Assembly: GCA_037833965.1 (NCBI GenBank)
Contig: AP031354.1
Location: 11,014,001-11,078,000, forward strand
DNA: 64,000 nucleotides
DNA from: Marchantia polymorpha subsp. ruderalis
Lineage: Eukaryota > Streptophyta > Marchantiopsida > Marchantiales > Marchantiaceae
Direction of reading: 5' to 3'
Both the position numbers and the translations under genes were made by a program. Of the stretch, positions 49,105 to 62,351 are shown piece after piece (within the stretch, counting starts at the first letter, position 1; every line of letters starts with the position of its first letter). The notes under the pieces were generated by a model. The model did not search any database and was not told where the DNA came from. It worked only from the letters and a program-made list of their open reading frames with translations.

Positions 49105-51936
49105 ATGTCGACTGGGGCTAGCGGGAGCAACCTAAGTGCTAGAGCTGTCCGCAAGTTCCGACGAGATTCAGAGAAGGCCGTGGAAGAGACACGGCGTCAA
49201 AACAAGAAAACACCAAAAAGAGTACCTAAGCCTAGTTTGGCCGACATCCTTGGGGAACCTACCCCCGGCGACTCGGAACCAAACTTGGTGCTTACAGTTC
49301 TACTAGATATTCCTTGCACGGACCCGCCTCGTGAAGTAGAACCGACCGCCCGAGAACCGTCGACAGACACACCGATGGCGGACGGACAAGCCAATGTGCG
49401 GCTACCTCAGCCGATTACTAAACATTCCTACCCGAAGTACAAAGGGAGTGGGGATGACGACGATGCAGATTCATACATCAAGTTGTTCGAGTCGGTGTCT
49501 ATTGCCAATCGCGAGATCGCAGACGACGACCGACTAAGGATCTTTCCAAGCCTTCTGCGGAAGAAAGCGAGGAGTTGGTACAATCACGAGAGCATCGATC
49601 CGACTGGGTTGACAACATGGGCCCAGCTGAAGGAGAAGTTCCTCCGCCGCTTTCGCGAGCTCGGCTACGACAGCCGGGTTTTGACAAAGTTACGTAATTT
49701 GCAGCGAGAGAAGAAGGAGAGTCTGCGTGACTACACTGAGAGATTTCTGGACCTCCTTGACAGAATACCGAAAACAGGACCAGGGTCCCCTTTCTCAGTA
49801 CAACAAGCTGTGGATTGGTACGTGACCGGTTTAACTCGGGAGATGGAGACTTTTTGCCGACGCAGCAAGTGCGACACTATTGAGGATGTGATTGCATCGG
49901 CAGAAGCCTTCGAAACTTCCACTCTCAACCGAAGAGGGAGAGAGAGACGGGAGTCGAAGGAGCGAAAACCGAAGGGAGGGCGAAGACGACGTAGAGGTAC
50001 AACTCCGTCATCGGAGGAATCGTCTTCGGACGAGAACCGTTCCTCATCCGAAGAAGAGGAAACCTCATCGTCGGAGGAGGAGAAGAAGAGGAAGAAGCAT
50101 GGGTCAGCGAAGAAAAAGGGCACCCGACGAGTGACTACGGACAGAGCGCCGGGAGACATGGCCTCGAAGATGGAGACCCTTGTGAAGGACTTCGCCGATC
50201 TCAAGGTTCAAGTGGTAGGCGGGCATGATCGCCGAAAATCACCCGGGAGAGTGCGAGCGAACTTATGGTGTACTACGTGCGGGGCGGTGGGACATGCAAA
50301 CACCGAGTGCCTTACCACCCGTCCGTCATATCCAGTCAACGCAGTAGAGTGGGCACAACCGTACTATGGAGAGCACCCTCAGTACTATGGAGAGGCTAGC
50401 GAAGAGACAGCCTACGCCGTCCAGTCGGTTCCTACCCCTCCTGCAGTTTCAGCAATGCAAGTCCCACGATATATTCCGGTGGATCGGGCCACTACAGTAC
50501 CCGTGAGGCGGAGGGCACCTCCAGGGACGTTTGACCCACCGCCACCGCGAGCTTGTTATAATTGCGGGGAAGTTGGGCACTTCTCACCGCAGTGTCCCCA
50601 TCCAAAAAGGCGAAACGATTATGCTCCGACATGTAGTAATTGCAAGAAGATCGGGCATACTGCGCCAGAGTGTGATCAGCCACCAGTCCCTCGGCCAGCG
50701 GTACGATTTGTGAATACTCCTGCCAAGGAGGACGTCCAAGTTAACCAGGTCGAAGTAGGTTCGAACGGGGATGACGAAGACGAAGAATGGCCGGCTGAAG
50801 AGGTTATGTGCGCACGGGTCGAAACTCGTAGTTCCAAGAAATCGAAGGAGCAAGAGCGTGACACTCGCAAGCACGAACGGAGAACCGACGACCGGACGGG
50901 AAAAGGGAAGGAGAAGATATCCAGCAAGTCCGACTTGCGACCTGCTCGGAAGTCTTCGGCTACGCGAGAGGCACCAGCGGTGCGCCCCCAGACAGCAGTC
51001 GAGGACGAGCCAGTGCGGCTACTGAAACGGGACTATGCTCCAGATATCCGCAACGAGGTAACCAACCTGTTGAAGGAAGCGATCCGCGCTCAAAAGGACC
51101 CACTGCGGCCAGACTTGACATCCTCCCTTGGGGCGAAGTTGGCAGCCACCGTGGAACCTCGCAGAGCGTCGCCGACCCCGGCGACCCAACGCGCCCACTA
51201 TGACTTGGTCGAAGATCTCGGGAGTCGAAAAGTGAACATCACGTTCAAGCAGCTCTTGGAGGACAATAAGACGTATCGGAGAATGTTGATGCTTTCGCTA
51301 CGGCATCCGCGGAAGCCGCGCGCATCCACATCCTCTCAAGTATATCAAGTGGAGAGCGAAGACCAAGGGCCACCCGAGATCGATGTGGAAATAGCAGGGT
51401 GTTGTGTACGCAGGGTGCCAATCGACTCTGGATCAGGAGTCAACATAATGACGGAGGATACAGCGAGAGCCTTGGGGTTCAGTCAATACGAACCCTCGAA
51501 GCGTGTGTTGAGATTAGCGGATCAGACGCGGAGAATGCCTGCAGGTATGCTGCGCAATGTCAAGACAATCATCGGGGGTGCGGACTTTCGGTTGACGTAT
51601 ATCATCCTTCAACCGATGATGAAGCAGGGCTATGACGTTCTGCTCGGGCGACCATGGCTATATGGCGCACAAGTCAGATGTGATTGGCGAAGGCATCACC
51701 TTAAGTTTCCCCATCCTTCGGAACCGACCAAAACCATTACGGTGCCCTGGAATAGGGTCAGACACGAAGGAGAGACCCCATCGACAAGTGCAGGTTACAC
51801 ATCGGGCGAGGACAGTGAGTCGACCGCGCGATCGGATTCCAGTGGTACCGAATCCGATTATTTCGTGGGATTCGTTGCCTGCTGTTCGGTGGGAGAAGAA
51901 GAAGAGCCGGAAGCTATTCAGCCGGAAGACGAATAG
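49105..51936 (+). CDS. gag-pro: gag-pro, element E
   Basis: One 943-codon frame has Gag capsid domain (about 100-250), basic and serine/glutamate-rich stretch, three CCHC knuckles (about 390-530) and aspartic protease (DSGSGVN and LLGRPWL blocks, about 770-880). It shows that gag and protease are one translational unit in this family. It ends in the TAG-CAATTA context. Confidence 0.92.
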   Translation: MSTGASGSNLSARAVRKFRRDSEKAVEETRRQNKKTPKRVPKPSLADILGEPTPGDSEPNLVLTVLLDIPCTDPPREVEPTAREPSTDTPMADGQANVRLPQPITKHSYPKYKGSGDDDDADSYIKLFESVSIANREIADDDRLRIFPSLLRKKARSWYNHESIDPTGLTTWAQLKEKFLRRFRELGYDSRVLTKLRNLQREKKESLRDYTERFLDLLDRIPKTGPGSPFSVQQAVDWYVTGLTREMETFCRRSKCDTIEDVIASAEAFETSTLNRRGRERRESKERKPKGGRRRRRGTTPSSEESSSDENRSSSEEEETSSSEEEKKRKKHGSAKKKGTRRVTTDRAPGDMASKMETLVKDFADLKVQVVGGHDRRKSPGRVRANLWCTTCGAVGHANTECLTTRPSYPVNAVEWAQPYYGEHPQYYGEASEETAYAVQSVPTPPAVSAMQVPRYIPVDRATTVPVRRRAPPGTFDPPPPRACYNCGEVGHFSPQCPHPKRRNDYAPTCSNCKKIGHTAPECDQPPVPRPAVRFVNTPAKEDVQVNQVEVGSNGDDEDEEWPAEEVMCARVETRSSKKSKEQERDTRKHERRTDDRTGKGKEKISSKSDLRPARKSSATREAPAVRPQTAVEDEPVRLLKRDYAPDIRNEVTNLLKEAIRAQKDPLRPDLTSSLGAKLAATVEPRRASPTPATQRAHYDLVEDLGSRKVNITFKQLLEDNKTYRRMLMLSLRHPRKPRASTSSQVYQVESEDQGPPEIDVEIAGCCVRRVPIDSGSGVNIMTEDTARALGFSQYEPSKRVLRLADQTRRMPAGMLRNVKTIIGGADFRLTYIILQPMMKQGYDVLLGRPWLYGAQVRCDWRRHHLKFPHPSEPTKTITVPWNRVRHEGETPSTSAGYTSGEDSESTARSDSSGTESDYFVGFVACCSVGEEEEPEAIQPEDE

Positions 51937-51942
51937 CAATTA
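51934..51942 (+). promoter_or_regulatory. Probable read-through signal, element E
   Basis: TAG-CAATTA is conserved here although flanking codons differ from the array (for example the base after this motif), which supports its being a functional site in the family. Confidence 0.7.
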
Positions 51943-51945
51943 ACG

Positions 51946-54575
51946 GTGGGACTGGGAAGGAGTGAGACGAGTCACACCGAGGGCATTGTCGACCCTAGTG
52001 ACTGTCACGAAGTACAACTCAGTCCCGACAAGTGCTTGAAGGTATCAAGCGCAGTGAGAGGAGACGAGCTAAGGAAAGTACAGGCATTCCTTAGCCATTA
52101 TGTCGACGTCTTCGCCTGGAAGATCGAAGACATGAAGGGGATACCTGCACGGTATGGGGAACACCGTATCGATTTACTGGACGGCTAAGTACCCATACGA
52201 CAGCGCCAGTATCGCCTCAACCCAAAATACTCCTTGCTAGTTAAGGAGGAGATAGATAAGTACTTGAGTGCTGGTATTATTTACCCTGTGCTCAGCAGTG
52301 AGTGGGTGTCGCCGATTGTTATCGTACCCAAGAAGTTGACGGGTAAGATACGAGTGTGTCAGGATTTCCGGAAGTTGAATGCAGCAACACGCAAGGATCA
52401 TCACCCGTTACCATTCACGGATGCCATTCTAGACCATGTCGCAGGACATGAATGTTATAGCTTCCTGGATGGGTTCTCAGGTTACAATCAGGTGTCTATC
52501 CGTGAACAGGACAAGGATAAAACTACGTTCACAACCGACTGGGAAACTTACGCATACCACAAGATGCCCTTCGGTCTGTGCAACGCGCCTGCCACCTTTC
52601 AACGGATGATGACCAATATCTTTCAGGAACAACTGAGGAAGTTCCTGGAAATATTCATAGATGACTTCTGTGTCTTTGGGAAGCGGTCTGAACACCTAAG
52701 TCACTTGAAGCAGACCTTCGATAAATGTAGAGAGAGCAGTTTATCACTGCATCCCGAGAAGTGCTTTTTCTTTATGACTAGTGGGATCTTGTTGGGTCAT
52801 CGGGTCTCGGCAGACGGCATTGCGGTGGACGTCGAGAAGGTCAAGGTTATACTCGAGCTTGAGCCACCCACGAATCTAAGAGAGCTGCGAGCATTCCTGG
52901 GTCATGTGGGCTACTACCGAAGATTCATACACCTGTATGCAATACTGGCGGCGGACCTGACCAAGTTGTTGAAGAAGGACGAGCCTTATGCTTGGGGTGC
53001 GAACCAGCAGTCAGCATTTGAGACTCTTAAAGCGAAACTCACGACTGCTCCCGTACTAAGGAGTCCAGACTGGAATCGACCATTCCATGTTTACGTTGAC
53101 ACATCGGCGTTCGCCATCGGTGTAGTACTGAGTCAAAAGGATGACAACAAAAAGGACTACCCGATCTACTTCGCGAGCCGACAGCTGTCTCTAGCAGAGC
53201 GGAAGTACACCACGACGGAGAGAGAAGCGTTGGGGATGGTGTACTCCTGTAAAAAGTTCCGTCACTACCTAATCTGCTACGAGTTTGTGTTCCATGTGGA
53301 CCACTACGCATTGCAACACCTAGTCAAGAAAGCCGACCTATCCGGTCGGATCGCCAGGTGGGTGTTGTTACTACAAGAGTTCACCTACACAGTCCAGACC
53401 AGGAAAGGGGTGCACCACGAAAATGCGGATTACTTGTCCCGATTATGGACCCAGCCGACAGAGGAGGAATTGGTGGACGATTTTCCAGATGAAGAGTTAT
53501 TTCAGTTGTCTGCAGGACACGAGTCCCGCTATGCCGACCTGTATCGATATCTGCTAACCCTCCAGTGTCCCGAAGGCATGGATTTGGAACAGCGAACTGT
53601 CTTTATTCATAAGGCAGGCCCGTACCAACTCCAGCAGGGGGTTTTGTTCAAGAAGATGGCAGATGAGCGCTTATGCAGATGCCTGGAGGAATCAGAGGTA
53701 CCAAGAATAGTGAGTGCGATGCATACAGAGGAGGCGGGTGGACACTATGCCACCAGGAACACGGTCACAAAGATTCTAAATGCGGGGTATTGGTGGCCGA
53801 CCATGTTTAAGGATGTTCTCGATTACATCCGCAAGTGCGACAGTTGCCAGAGGACGGGGAGACCGACGCCTACAACACGCTGGCCCCTGACTCCCATCAT
53901 GCCTCTAGCACCTTTCGAAAAGTGGGGCATTGATTTTGTAGGGCCGATACAACCAGTGACTAGAAGCACACGAAGGCGCTACATTCTGGTAGCAACGGAC
54001 TACGCCACCAAAATGGTAGAGGCCAGGGCCACCAGAAGGGATGATGCTGCCACAGTGGCAGCCTTCTTGTTTGAGTCGATTATCACACGCTACGGATGTC
54101 CCTTAGAGCTAGTCAGCGACCGGGGCACGCATTTTTTGAATCAGATCATCGAAGATCTTACACGGTATTTCCACATCAAGCACCGGAAGACTACTCCATA
54201 CAATCCCAAGGCGAATGGACTGACGGAGAAGTCCAATGGTCAGCTGTGTAAAATACTACTCAAGGTCACGGTGAATCACGCTCACGACTGGGATACGAAG
54301 CTAGCAGCCGCTCTATGGGCGTACCGGACAGTTGAGAAGATCACGACCAAACAGACACCATACTTTCTGGTGTATGGGCAACACCCGATCCTCCCGATCG
54401 AATTTGAAGTACCCACCCAACGAACGTTGGATTTGCAGAGGATGGGCGCAGAGGAGAGTCAGCTCTACAGGTTACAGGAGGTCACGCTGCTGGATGAGAG
54501 GAGACGAGACGCCGAAGATCGCACCAGGAAAATCCAGCTCCGCCGAAAGGAGAGATACGATAAAAAGATCAAACC
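51946..54575 (+). pseudogene. pol: pol region, element E, broken
   Basis: RT, RNase H and integrase core are recognisable with FIDD box, HHCC and DDE motifs, in the same order as in the array. The region is broken (about two breaks) and lacks the integrase tail and polypurine tract seen in the array units. It passes directly into LTR sequence at about 54575. Confidence 0.85.
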
Positions 54576-56943
54576 TGGCAGCATTGTAAATAGCCTTCGG
54601 TACATCAAAACGGAGTGAATCCGGAAGATCGCGGGGATTCTCGAGGGATCTTGTAGAATCTAGGATTTGGGGTGCAGCAGTAAGGACAGGCACCACCCTC
54701 CCTGCGAGCTCTGCAGTTAGGACCCCTACGACGCAAGGCGCAAAACCCGCCGTCGGAGGTTGCGTCCGCGGCGGTAGGGAAAATCCTCCATAATTAGGTC
54801 AACCCTCGGGCGCCTTGACCAAGTTAGGGTCTCGTTGGAAAGAGCTCAACGCACTGATTCCAACGAGTCCAAGAACGCTTGGAACGGATGAGGACTTAGG
54901 GAGCTATCACTATTGGAAGATACGGAGACGGTCGCCTTCGGCGGAAGGAGTTCGCCACCGGCGGGAATTCCGCCTACGCGGAAGGGGGAATCAAGTTTTG
55001 TCCTATGCGCGGAGGAAGGCGTTCGCCTGTGCACAGGCGAAGTAGGGTTTGGGGAGGCGCGAAGTCCGCCTACGCACAGGCGTTCGCCTGTGCACAGGCG
55101 CTTCGGCGTCGGCGGAAAATCCGCCTTGGGCCCTAGAAATGCGCCTTGTGAGGTAGAAAGTATACGGCGCCTTCCGCGCCAGCGCAGCGCCGCGTACGGC
55201 GGAAGAGCCGTCAGAGTAATCAAATCTGTACGGACCATGCGGACGGGACGGGTGGATGCGCTCTTGGACGGACGGAGTTGCGGCGGCGGAAGCGCCGACG
55301 AAGAGACAAGGAACGGACAGACTGGACGGAGACGGCTGACCACGGTCAACGCCTTCCGCGCCAGCGCTACGCCGCGCACGGAATTCGCCTGCGCACAAGC
55401 GAGCGCCTGTGCACAGGAGAATGAAGTTCCGCGCCGGCGGAGAATCCGCCGAGGAGTCTGCCTGCGCACAGGCAGGAGTTGAACTTTTGTCCGACATGCG
55501 GACACACGCGTCAAGGCAGAGGGGGATTGGCCGAGGGGCGGTACGAACAAGTGTACCGCGCAAGGCGGAAAACTCGCCTTCGGCGCTACGCCCCCATGTC
55601 CGCGGGGTAATACGCTCGCGGAGTTCAAATCCGCCAATTCGAGCGTGAGAGTTTAATCGACGACGGCGGAGCGTGAAGCCGCGCGTGAGAGCGAAGACCG
55701 TTCCAGCGTAGAGCCGGCGCGGCCATCAAGTGAGACGTTCTTCACGAGCAAGAGCCGACCATGACCTTCGACCGGGCGGCGGAGAACGTCCCATTCTTGA
55801 ATTCGCGATTCCAATCTCTTGTGCGCGCTGCGCGCATCCATCTGCTGGCTGCTAAACATTCTCGACGTCGCCGCACAGGAGATTTCTTGTTGATTGAGGG
55901 AGAAGTGAATGCGCGTGATTTGGAATTGAGGGCGATTAGAGTTTGCCGAGAGAGAAAGGAGCTCGGGCGGTGCGGAAGTAGAATGAGCGGGCGAGCGAAC
56001 CCCAGGAACGCAATGACGAGACCGGGCAGATTGCGGATGGTGCCACTTCGCCTACCACAGAACGGGCTGCGCGCTTTCGAGGAGCGCTTAATAGCAAGAA
56101 AGCTCGATTTCTTGCTATGGGGATGGAACTACATCTGTGCGAATATGGTGCGCGAGTGGCTAGAGCCACAGGGACCACCCTCGCGCGGATTGCGTCCGCA
56201 TGTTGATCGGTGGACAGTCCAAGATTGGGCGCAGGCGTTGGGAAGATGTGCTGGCATGCCAGGGCATCTCCTTTTCGACAGTGAGAGCATCAAGGTGACC
56301 AAGCAGGAAGAGGCGCAATTTGTGGAGCTATTCAAGACCGGGAGGTCTACCAAGAATGGGTACAGGACCCGTGATTACAAGGATCGATTTCGCCGGACTT
56401 TGTCCGCGGCGCTGATGCAATTGCTGCAGCCACACCGCGCCTGCTACATCACATTGTGGCAGGTCTCTTTTGTGGAGTGTGTCATCGAGGGAACTCCAAT
56501 TCACTGGGCGAGCATCCTGCACAGGGTGATGCGACAGCACGCTTTTGAGGAGAAGGGGGGAACTCTAAACCATCTTTCTCCTTTCCTCATCAATTTTTAT
56601 CGACAGCGGAATTGTTTGACAGCGGCGGAGCTTGAGCATTTTCCGCCATTGTCCGTCGACCATCCCGGGAAGTATGTGCGGGAGAATGAGGTCGACACTG
56701 ATGCAGAGGAGTCACCGACTTCTACCCCATCAAGGCGGAGGGACGAAGGGAGAAACACTCCTGCAGCACGAGTGCCGCGGAAGCGGCGATGGAGAGAAGA
56801 GTCCGAAGAGGAGCAGCATCAAGAACCCTCTGCTCCCATTCGACCGCGGCCGCTGTACGAGTCATACAGCCGGCCGAAGCAGAAGGCACGCAGACTGGTG
56901 TTACCAGCCGACAGTGCGGACACGGCGACGATTGCGACGGAGA
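54576..56943 (+). repeat. Partial 3' LTR (F)
   Basis: This plus-strand LTR sequence comprises leader with palindromes (54576-55760, no other gene seen) and the first part of the LTR gene. It stops at about 56943, where Ty1/copia sequence begins. It is more different from LTR E than expected for the twin LTR of a young insertion. Confidence 0.85.
55761..56943 (+). pseudogene. N-terminal part of the LTR-encoded protein (F)
   Basis: About 390 codons match the conserved N-terminal block (LPLRLPQNGLRAFEERL, LLWGWNYIC) and the start of the basic, proline-rich part. The frame then runs into unrelated copia DNA. It is a fossil fragment. Confidence 0.8.
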
Positions 56944-58099
56944 AAGTGATTAATATTGAATGGCTTAAAACTCCATTTTTCTTCTGGTGTCTCAAACTTA
57001 ATGGCACTTGAAGTACATATGTTCACAAGATATGCAGCGGTGATCATTGCCTGATATCGGAAAGACTTAGTCAATTTGGAATTGAATCTCATGCTTCTTA
57101 TCTTGTTCAATAATAAGTTGTTTATTCTCTCGGCAACTTTGTTTTGCTAAGGGAATAGTCTCACAGATTTATGTCTTTTATTACCATCATTGGCACGAAA
57201 CTAATCAAACTCAGCATAACAAAAGTCCAGACCATTATCCGTTCTTAAATTTGTAATCTTTGTATCAGTTAGATTCTCAATCAAAATATTCCATTCTTTA
57301 AATTTCTCAGAAGCTTGATTTCTGAGTTTCAACAAATATATCCAAAATTTTCTAAAGAAGTCATCAATGATAGATAAGAAATAGAAGTTACCACCATGTG
57401 TTGCTGTCCTTGAGTATCCTCACAAATCTGAGTGAATGTACGTAAGAACTTGTGTAGACGTGTGTTTTTTGATTGGAAATTGTGCCTGTGTTGTTTTGCC
57501 AAAATGCAAAGCTTGGATAAATCAAGTTTGTTGACTTTGTCTTTTCCTAAAAGATTCTGGTTGCTCGTATGTTGTAGTAACTAATCACTTATATGGCCGA
57601 GACTTCGGTGCCAAAGTGTAGCTTTGCTATCACTTTTGATATTGGCAACTGACACATTTCCATGGAGAGTCTCTACGATGGGATAATAGAGACCGGCTAT
57701 CCTGATAACCTTCAAAACAATAACACATTTTGAAATGTACATAGAGCCTTGCTCTATCTTGTTTGTATTATTCAAGTCATCAAAAATGCAAATAGAGATC
57801 AGGTTCCTACGACAGTTCAAGTACATATCAAACATTTTCAAGAATTATAACACCATCAACCATCTTAATGCTAATACATCCTATACTAGCAATAGAATAA
57901 GAATGGTTGTTACCCATTATTAATTTCTCTTCATCGAGTTTTATGTAGTCAGACAGTCAATGCTTGTTGTGTGTTATATGATAAGTGCAACCAGAGTCAA
58001 GTATCCAATCAGAGGCCTTGAGATTTCTTGAAGGCACAAAAACTTTGCCGTCGTTGTAGCCATCATCAAAGTTTCTTGAATCTTGGTGACCTTTGTCTA
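56944..58099 (-). mobile_element. Ty1/copia element remnant, integrase part
   Basis: On the minus strand I read a Gag-pre-integrase motif (LWHRSLGHIS, near 57581-57841), then an integrase core with LSIIDDF, LRTDNG and VAERIN motifs, then TPEEKW near 56985, the usual order toward the C-terminus of a plant copia integrase. Base composition is much more AT-rich than the gypsy DNA. It is an old fossil with several breaks, and RT and RNase H are absent. Confidence 0.82.
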
Positions 58100-59122
58100 T
58101 GTAATAACCCACTAAAGGCTAAAACTGCAATATAGTGGTAGAAAGGTCGAACCCACAAGGACAGAGGAACACACAGGGTACAAAGTGTCACGTTTTAACA
58201 GACTATTGAGGAGTTTGAATTCTTAGGCGACTGTCACTCCCAGAAATACTGCAAGTGTTTACTCGGAGCGCACTCAGAGGTCGCACAGTGCAGCGTAACA
58301 CACACACACACACACACACACGCACACCTGAAACTACAGAAACTCAACCCAGAGATCCGTTAGGACCTCTACTCAAGATTTCAGGGGGAAGGTCTCTCAA
58401 GAGTTCACTCAGCGAAGCTGCGGGTAGTGACTTCCAACTCCGGCTTTTACAACACTTCCACTAGCTTGCTGCTAGCGTAGGAAACCCGGTTTGGACTGCC
58501 TACTTCGGATCGAAGTCACTCATACGCGGTGAACAACACTCTCAACTCACAAAACGCGCAGAGAACACAGGTCCGCACTAAAGGACTCACTGAGGAACAT
58601 TCCAGTAACACACCATAACAGTCTATTGAAGAGTTTGAATTCTTAGGCACTTGTCATTCCCAGAAATACTACAGGGGTTACCCCAAAGGCACCTGCTGCA
58701 GCGTAACCTGATTTTACAACCAAGGCTTACACGAAGTAGCAAAACTTCACTTTGGCATTTAGGGGAAAAATCCCGAAGGAGTACAATCAGGAACAAACAC
58801 TCGAAGGTGTAGGGGCGAAACTATTCAAGTATCTAACTAGTCACTGGCTCTAAGCATCGGCAATCACCCGTAGGTGTAGATCCGAACTACTCAAGTCTCT
58901 AACCAATGTACTAGCTCTGAACATTCGGCCGAAGGTCTTCAGCTACAAAATGCGGAACGCCAAGTTGTAGCTCCTCTTGCGTGGTGACAGAACTAAGGAC
59001 ACAAACACGCAGAGAAAATGAGTTCCTAATCTGCACTTCCGAAATTGGGAAAGAACACAAGGCAAGACGCCTTGAACTACTTTATACCTTCTAAGTCCTA
59101 ACTAACACTACACTGCACTATG

Positions 59123-61557
59123 CTATGCGCCTGCACGGAACCACGCAACACTACACTCCGCAGAACCTGTGCTTCGCCTCCTGCGCGACGGACTGCCGCG
59201 CACTAACTCCCTACCCTGCCAGTCTTCCGCTCGACTGCGCAGTCCCAAACGCTGCAACGCCGCGGACACCTCCGCCTCGAGGGTGGACATGGTATCCCGC
59301 GCCTTCGACAGAAAAGAATCTAACTTCTTCGCTACTCGCCGCCGACTCCTACTGTCACCTGCCAACAACCCGGCTGCACGAAGCTCTAACTCACGCAGTG
59401 TGAGCTTCTCCTGCGCCGCCACTTCCCAGTGGGCGTAGCCCTTGAGACAGTGGGCGACGCACCTCGCCATCTCTTCCTTCGTGCGATCTGCCTCTCGCCT
59501 GCGATCATCTTCAATTACTACCAACTGCGATTCGGCCTCCGCACGCTGAGCTCTCAATTCCTCGCACTCCGACTATAGCCTGCGGATTAAATCCTCATCC
59601 GCCTGTCGTGCGAGCTGACACTCCGCCAACAACCGCGTCTGTCGCACGAGCTCCTCTGACAGAACCTGATTCTGAGTCTTCTCAGAAATCAGTTCTTCTG
59701 TGGTCTTCACCACATCCCTGGTGAGCTCTTCCAGTCTCGCCTTCTTCAATGTGTCGTAGTGGGTGTGCGACTTCCGCACGAGATTATACTGTCCCCACAA
59801 GCATTCATGCTTCTCCCGCAAATCCTTCAGTTCCCGGTCCAACCGAGCTAGCAGCTTGCTGGTGTGGACTTTTGTGCGAGTCCGCCTGCGCACTAACTCG
59901 ACGTAGGACCCAGGCTGGAGAGGATCTGCGTATTTATCAAATTTGCGATCCAAGTACCTCAGCAGAGGTACTACCTGCTCACAGAGCGCCGCCGCCGGCG
60001 CTCCAACGATTTCCTCCTCCTCCTCGGTGTCTCCCGATCCCGACATTGCTTCCGTGGATCCTCCTTCGTCATCATCCGAGGGAAGGATTTCGGTCGCCAT
60101 TGATTGCGTTGGCGACTGGCCCGAGTGGGGCTACGAGTGGTCTGCGGGTGCTGCCGCCGATGGCACTCCTGCAGCTTCGTTGCTCCCCGCTAAAATGTCC
60201 AAGGCGGTGGGTGAATGTGGCCGTGCTACATCCCCATCATCCGCCTGCCGATCGTCGATCGTCTCCTCTTCCCCTGGCCCGAAGGCCGCCTCTCGTCCGC
60301 CGGAGGTGTAGCGTGGTCCGCCGCTCCTGCGGACGTCCACGCTCTCTCGATCATCTCCGGTGACGCACTTCCCTTCTCCGTGGCGATCGTTGCCGTGTCC
60401 GCGCTGCTGGCTGGTAACACAAGCCTGCGCGCCTTCTGCTTCGGCCGGCTGCACACTTCGTGCAGTGGCCGCTGTCGTATGGGAGCAGTGGGTTCTCGAT
60501 GCTGCTCCTCCTCTGGTTCCTCTCTCCATCTTCGCTTCCGCGGCACTCTTGCTGCGGGTGTGCTTCTTCCATCGTCCCGCCGGGTCGGCGGAGTAGAAGC
60601 TAGTGAATCCTCTGCATCGGTGTCGACCTCGTTATCCCGCACATACTTCCCGGGATGGTCGACGGACAATGGCGGAAAGCGAGCGAGCTCCGCCGCGGTC
60701 AAACAATTCCTCTGCCGATAGAAGTTTATCAAGAACGGGGAGAGGTGATTGAGCGTTCCCCCCTTTTCCTCGAAGGCGTGCTGTCGCATCACTCTATGCA
60801 GGATGCTCGCCTAGTGAACTGGAGCTCCGGCCAAGATGAGCTCCACAAAAGAAACCTGCCATAAGGTGATGTATGAGGTGCAGTGTGGCTGCAGCAATTG
60901 CAGCAGCGCCGCCGCTACAGTTCGGCGGAAGCGATCTTTGTAGTCGCGGGTCTTGTACCCGTTCTTGGTAGACCTCTCCCGCTTGAACAATTCCACAAAT
61001 TGCGCCTCGTCCTGCTTCGTCACCTTGACGCTCTCACTATCAAAGAGGAGGTACCTGTCGGTGCCGGCACACCTCCCCAATGCCTGCGCCCAATCGTGGA
61101 CGGTCCACCGATCTACGTGCGGACGCAATCCGCGCGTAGGTTGTCGCTCCGCGTCCAGCCATTCGCGTACCATGTCTACACAAATGTAATTCCATCCCCA
61201 CAGCAAGAAATCAAGCTTTCTTGCAATCAGCCGCTCCTCGAAAGCACGCAACCCATTCTGTGGAAGCCGGAGCGGCAGCATCCGCAACCTGTTCAATCTT
61301 GACATTGCGTTCTTGAACTTTGCTTGCGCAACAACTCTCTCTCTGCTCTGCTCGAGCTTCTTGCTCCCTCTACAAATTCTAATCTCCATCGATACCAAAT
61401 CGCGCGCACTCAATTCTCTCTCAGTCCCCAAGTAATCCTCCGCGCGGCGATGTCTAGAAGGTTTAACAGCTAGCAGGTGGACGCGCGCAGCTCGCACTAG
61501 AAATTGAAATCGCGAATTCAAGAATGGGGCGTCCTCCGTCTCCTGGTCGAAGGTCAT
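59123..61557 (-). pseudogene. Decayed LTR-encoded protein gene in solo LTR G
   Basis: The N-terminal block (60811-61557; LPLRLPQNGLRAFEERL, LLWGWNYIC, VTKQDEAQFVELFK) and the coiled-coil block (59123-60100) remain easily recognised, while the proline-rich middle is mostly missing. It is broken, with about three or four breaks. The contrast between conserved blocks and lost linker suggests that this was a selected protein before the insertion died. Confidence 0.82.
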
Positions 61558-62335
61558 GGTCGGCTCTCGGTCGTGAAGGTCGAATCACTTGATGGCCGCG
61601 CCGGCTCCGCGCTATAACGGCCTCCTCTCTCACGCGCGGCTTCACGCTCCGCCGACGCCGACTTAACTCACGCGTTCGAATTGGCAATTTGAACTCCGCT
61701 AGCGTACTACGCCGCGGACAAGGGTGCGCAGCGCCAAAGGCGGATTTCTCGCCTTGCGCGCTACACTCGTTCATACTAATCTCTGGCCAATCCCTCTCCG
61801 CCGAAGGCGATCGTCCGCGCATCGGACAAAAGTTGAACTCCCTTCTGTGTAGGCGGAATCCCCGGCGGAATCTCCGCCGGCGCGGAACTTCATCTGCCTG
61901 TGCGTAGGCGCTCGCCTACGTGTAGGCGAATTCCGTCCGCCTATCAAATGTTCGTCCGCGCTGCTGCGCTGGCGCCAAAGGCGATGACTGCGGTCAACAG
62001 ACTCCGTCCAGTCCGTCCATTTCTCTCGCCTCTCCGTCGGCGCTCTTGTCGCCGTAACCCCGTCCGGCTGAAGGCGCACTCATCCGTTCCGTCCGTACAG
62101 TCCGTACGGTCCGTACGGATTTTACTACTCCGTTGGGTCCTCGCCCGTCCGCGCTGCTGCGCTGGCGCCGAAGGCGCCGTACAATTTCCAACCCCGAAGG
62201 CGCATTTCCCGCCGACGCCGAAGCGCATGTGCGTAGGCGAGCTTCGCTCGTCCGCCTGCGCAGAGGTTTTAATCCTTCCCGCCTACGAGTAGGCGACATT
62301 CGCAGCGGACATCCCGCCGACGTCAAACCCTATTT

Positions 62336-62351
62336 CGCCTACGCGTAGGCG
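62336..62351. repeat. Variant palindrome CGCCTACGCGTAGGCG in solo LTR G
   Basis: This lies at the same place in the leader as CGCCTGTGCACAGGCG at 3846-3861 in LTR A. Four bases differ, as two matched pairs, so the 16-bp symmetry is kept. Confidence 0.75.

Larger units (their letters stand above)
43586..56943 (+). mobile_element. OTA-like Ty3/gypsy element E, broken
   Basis: It runs plus-strand 5' LTR (43586-49018), primer site, gag-pro, pol and a partial 3' LTR (about 54576-56943). It belongs to the same family as the array but differs by a few percent in coding parts. It is broken, with about three breaks including loss of both ends of the 3' LTR. Its two LTRs differ visibly (several percent in the leader), so it is older than the array units or is a chimera of two insertions. 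Confidence 0.88.
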
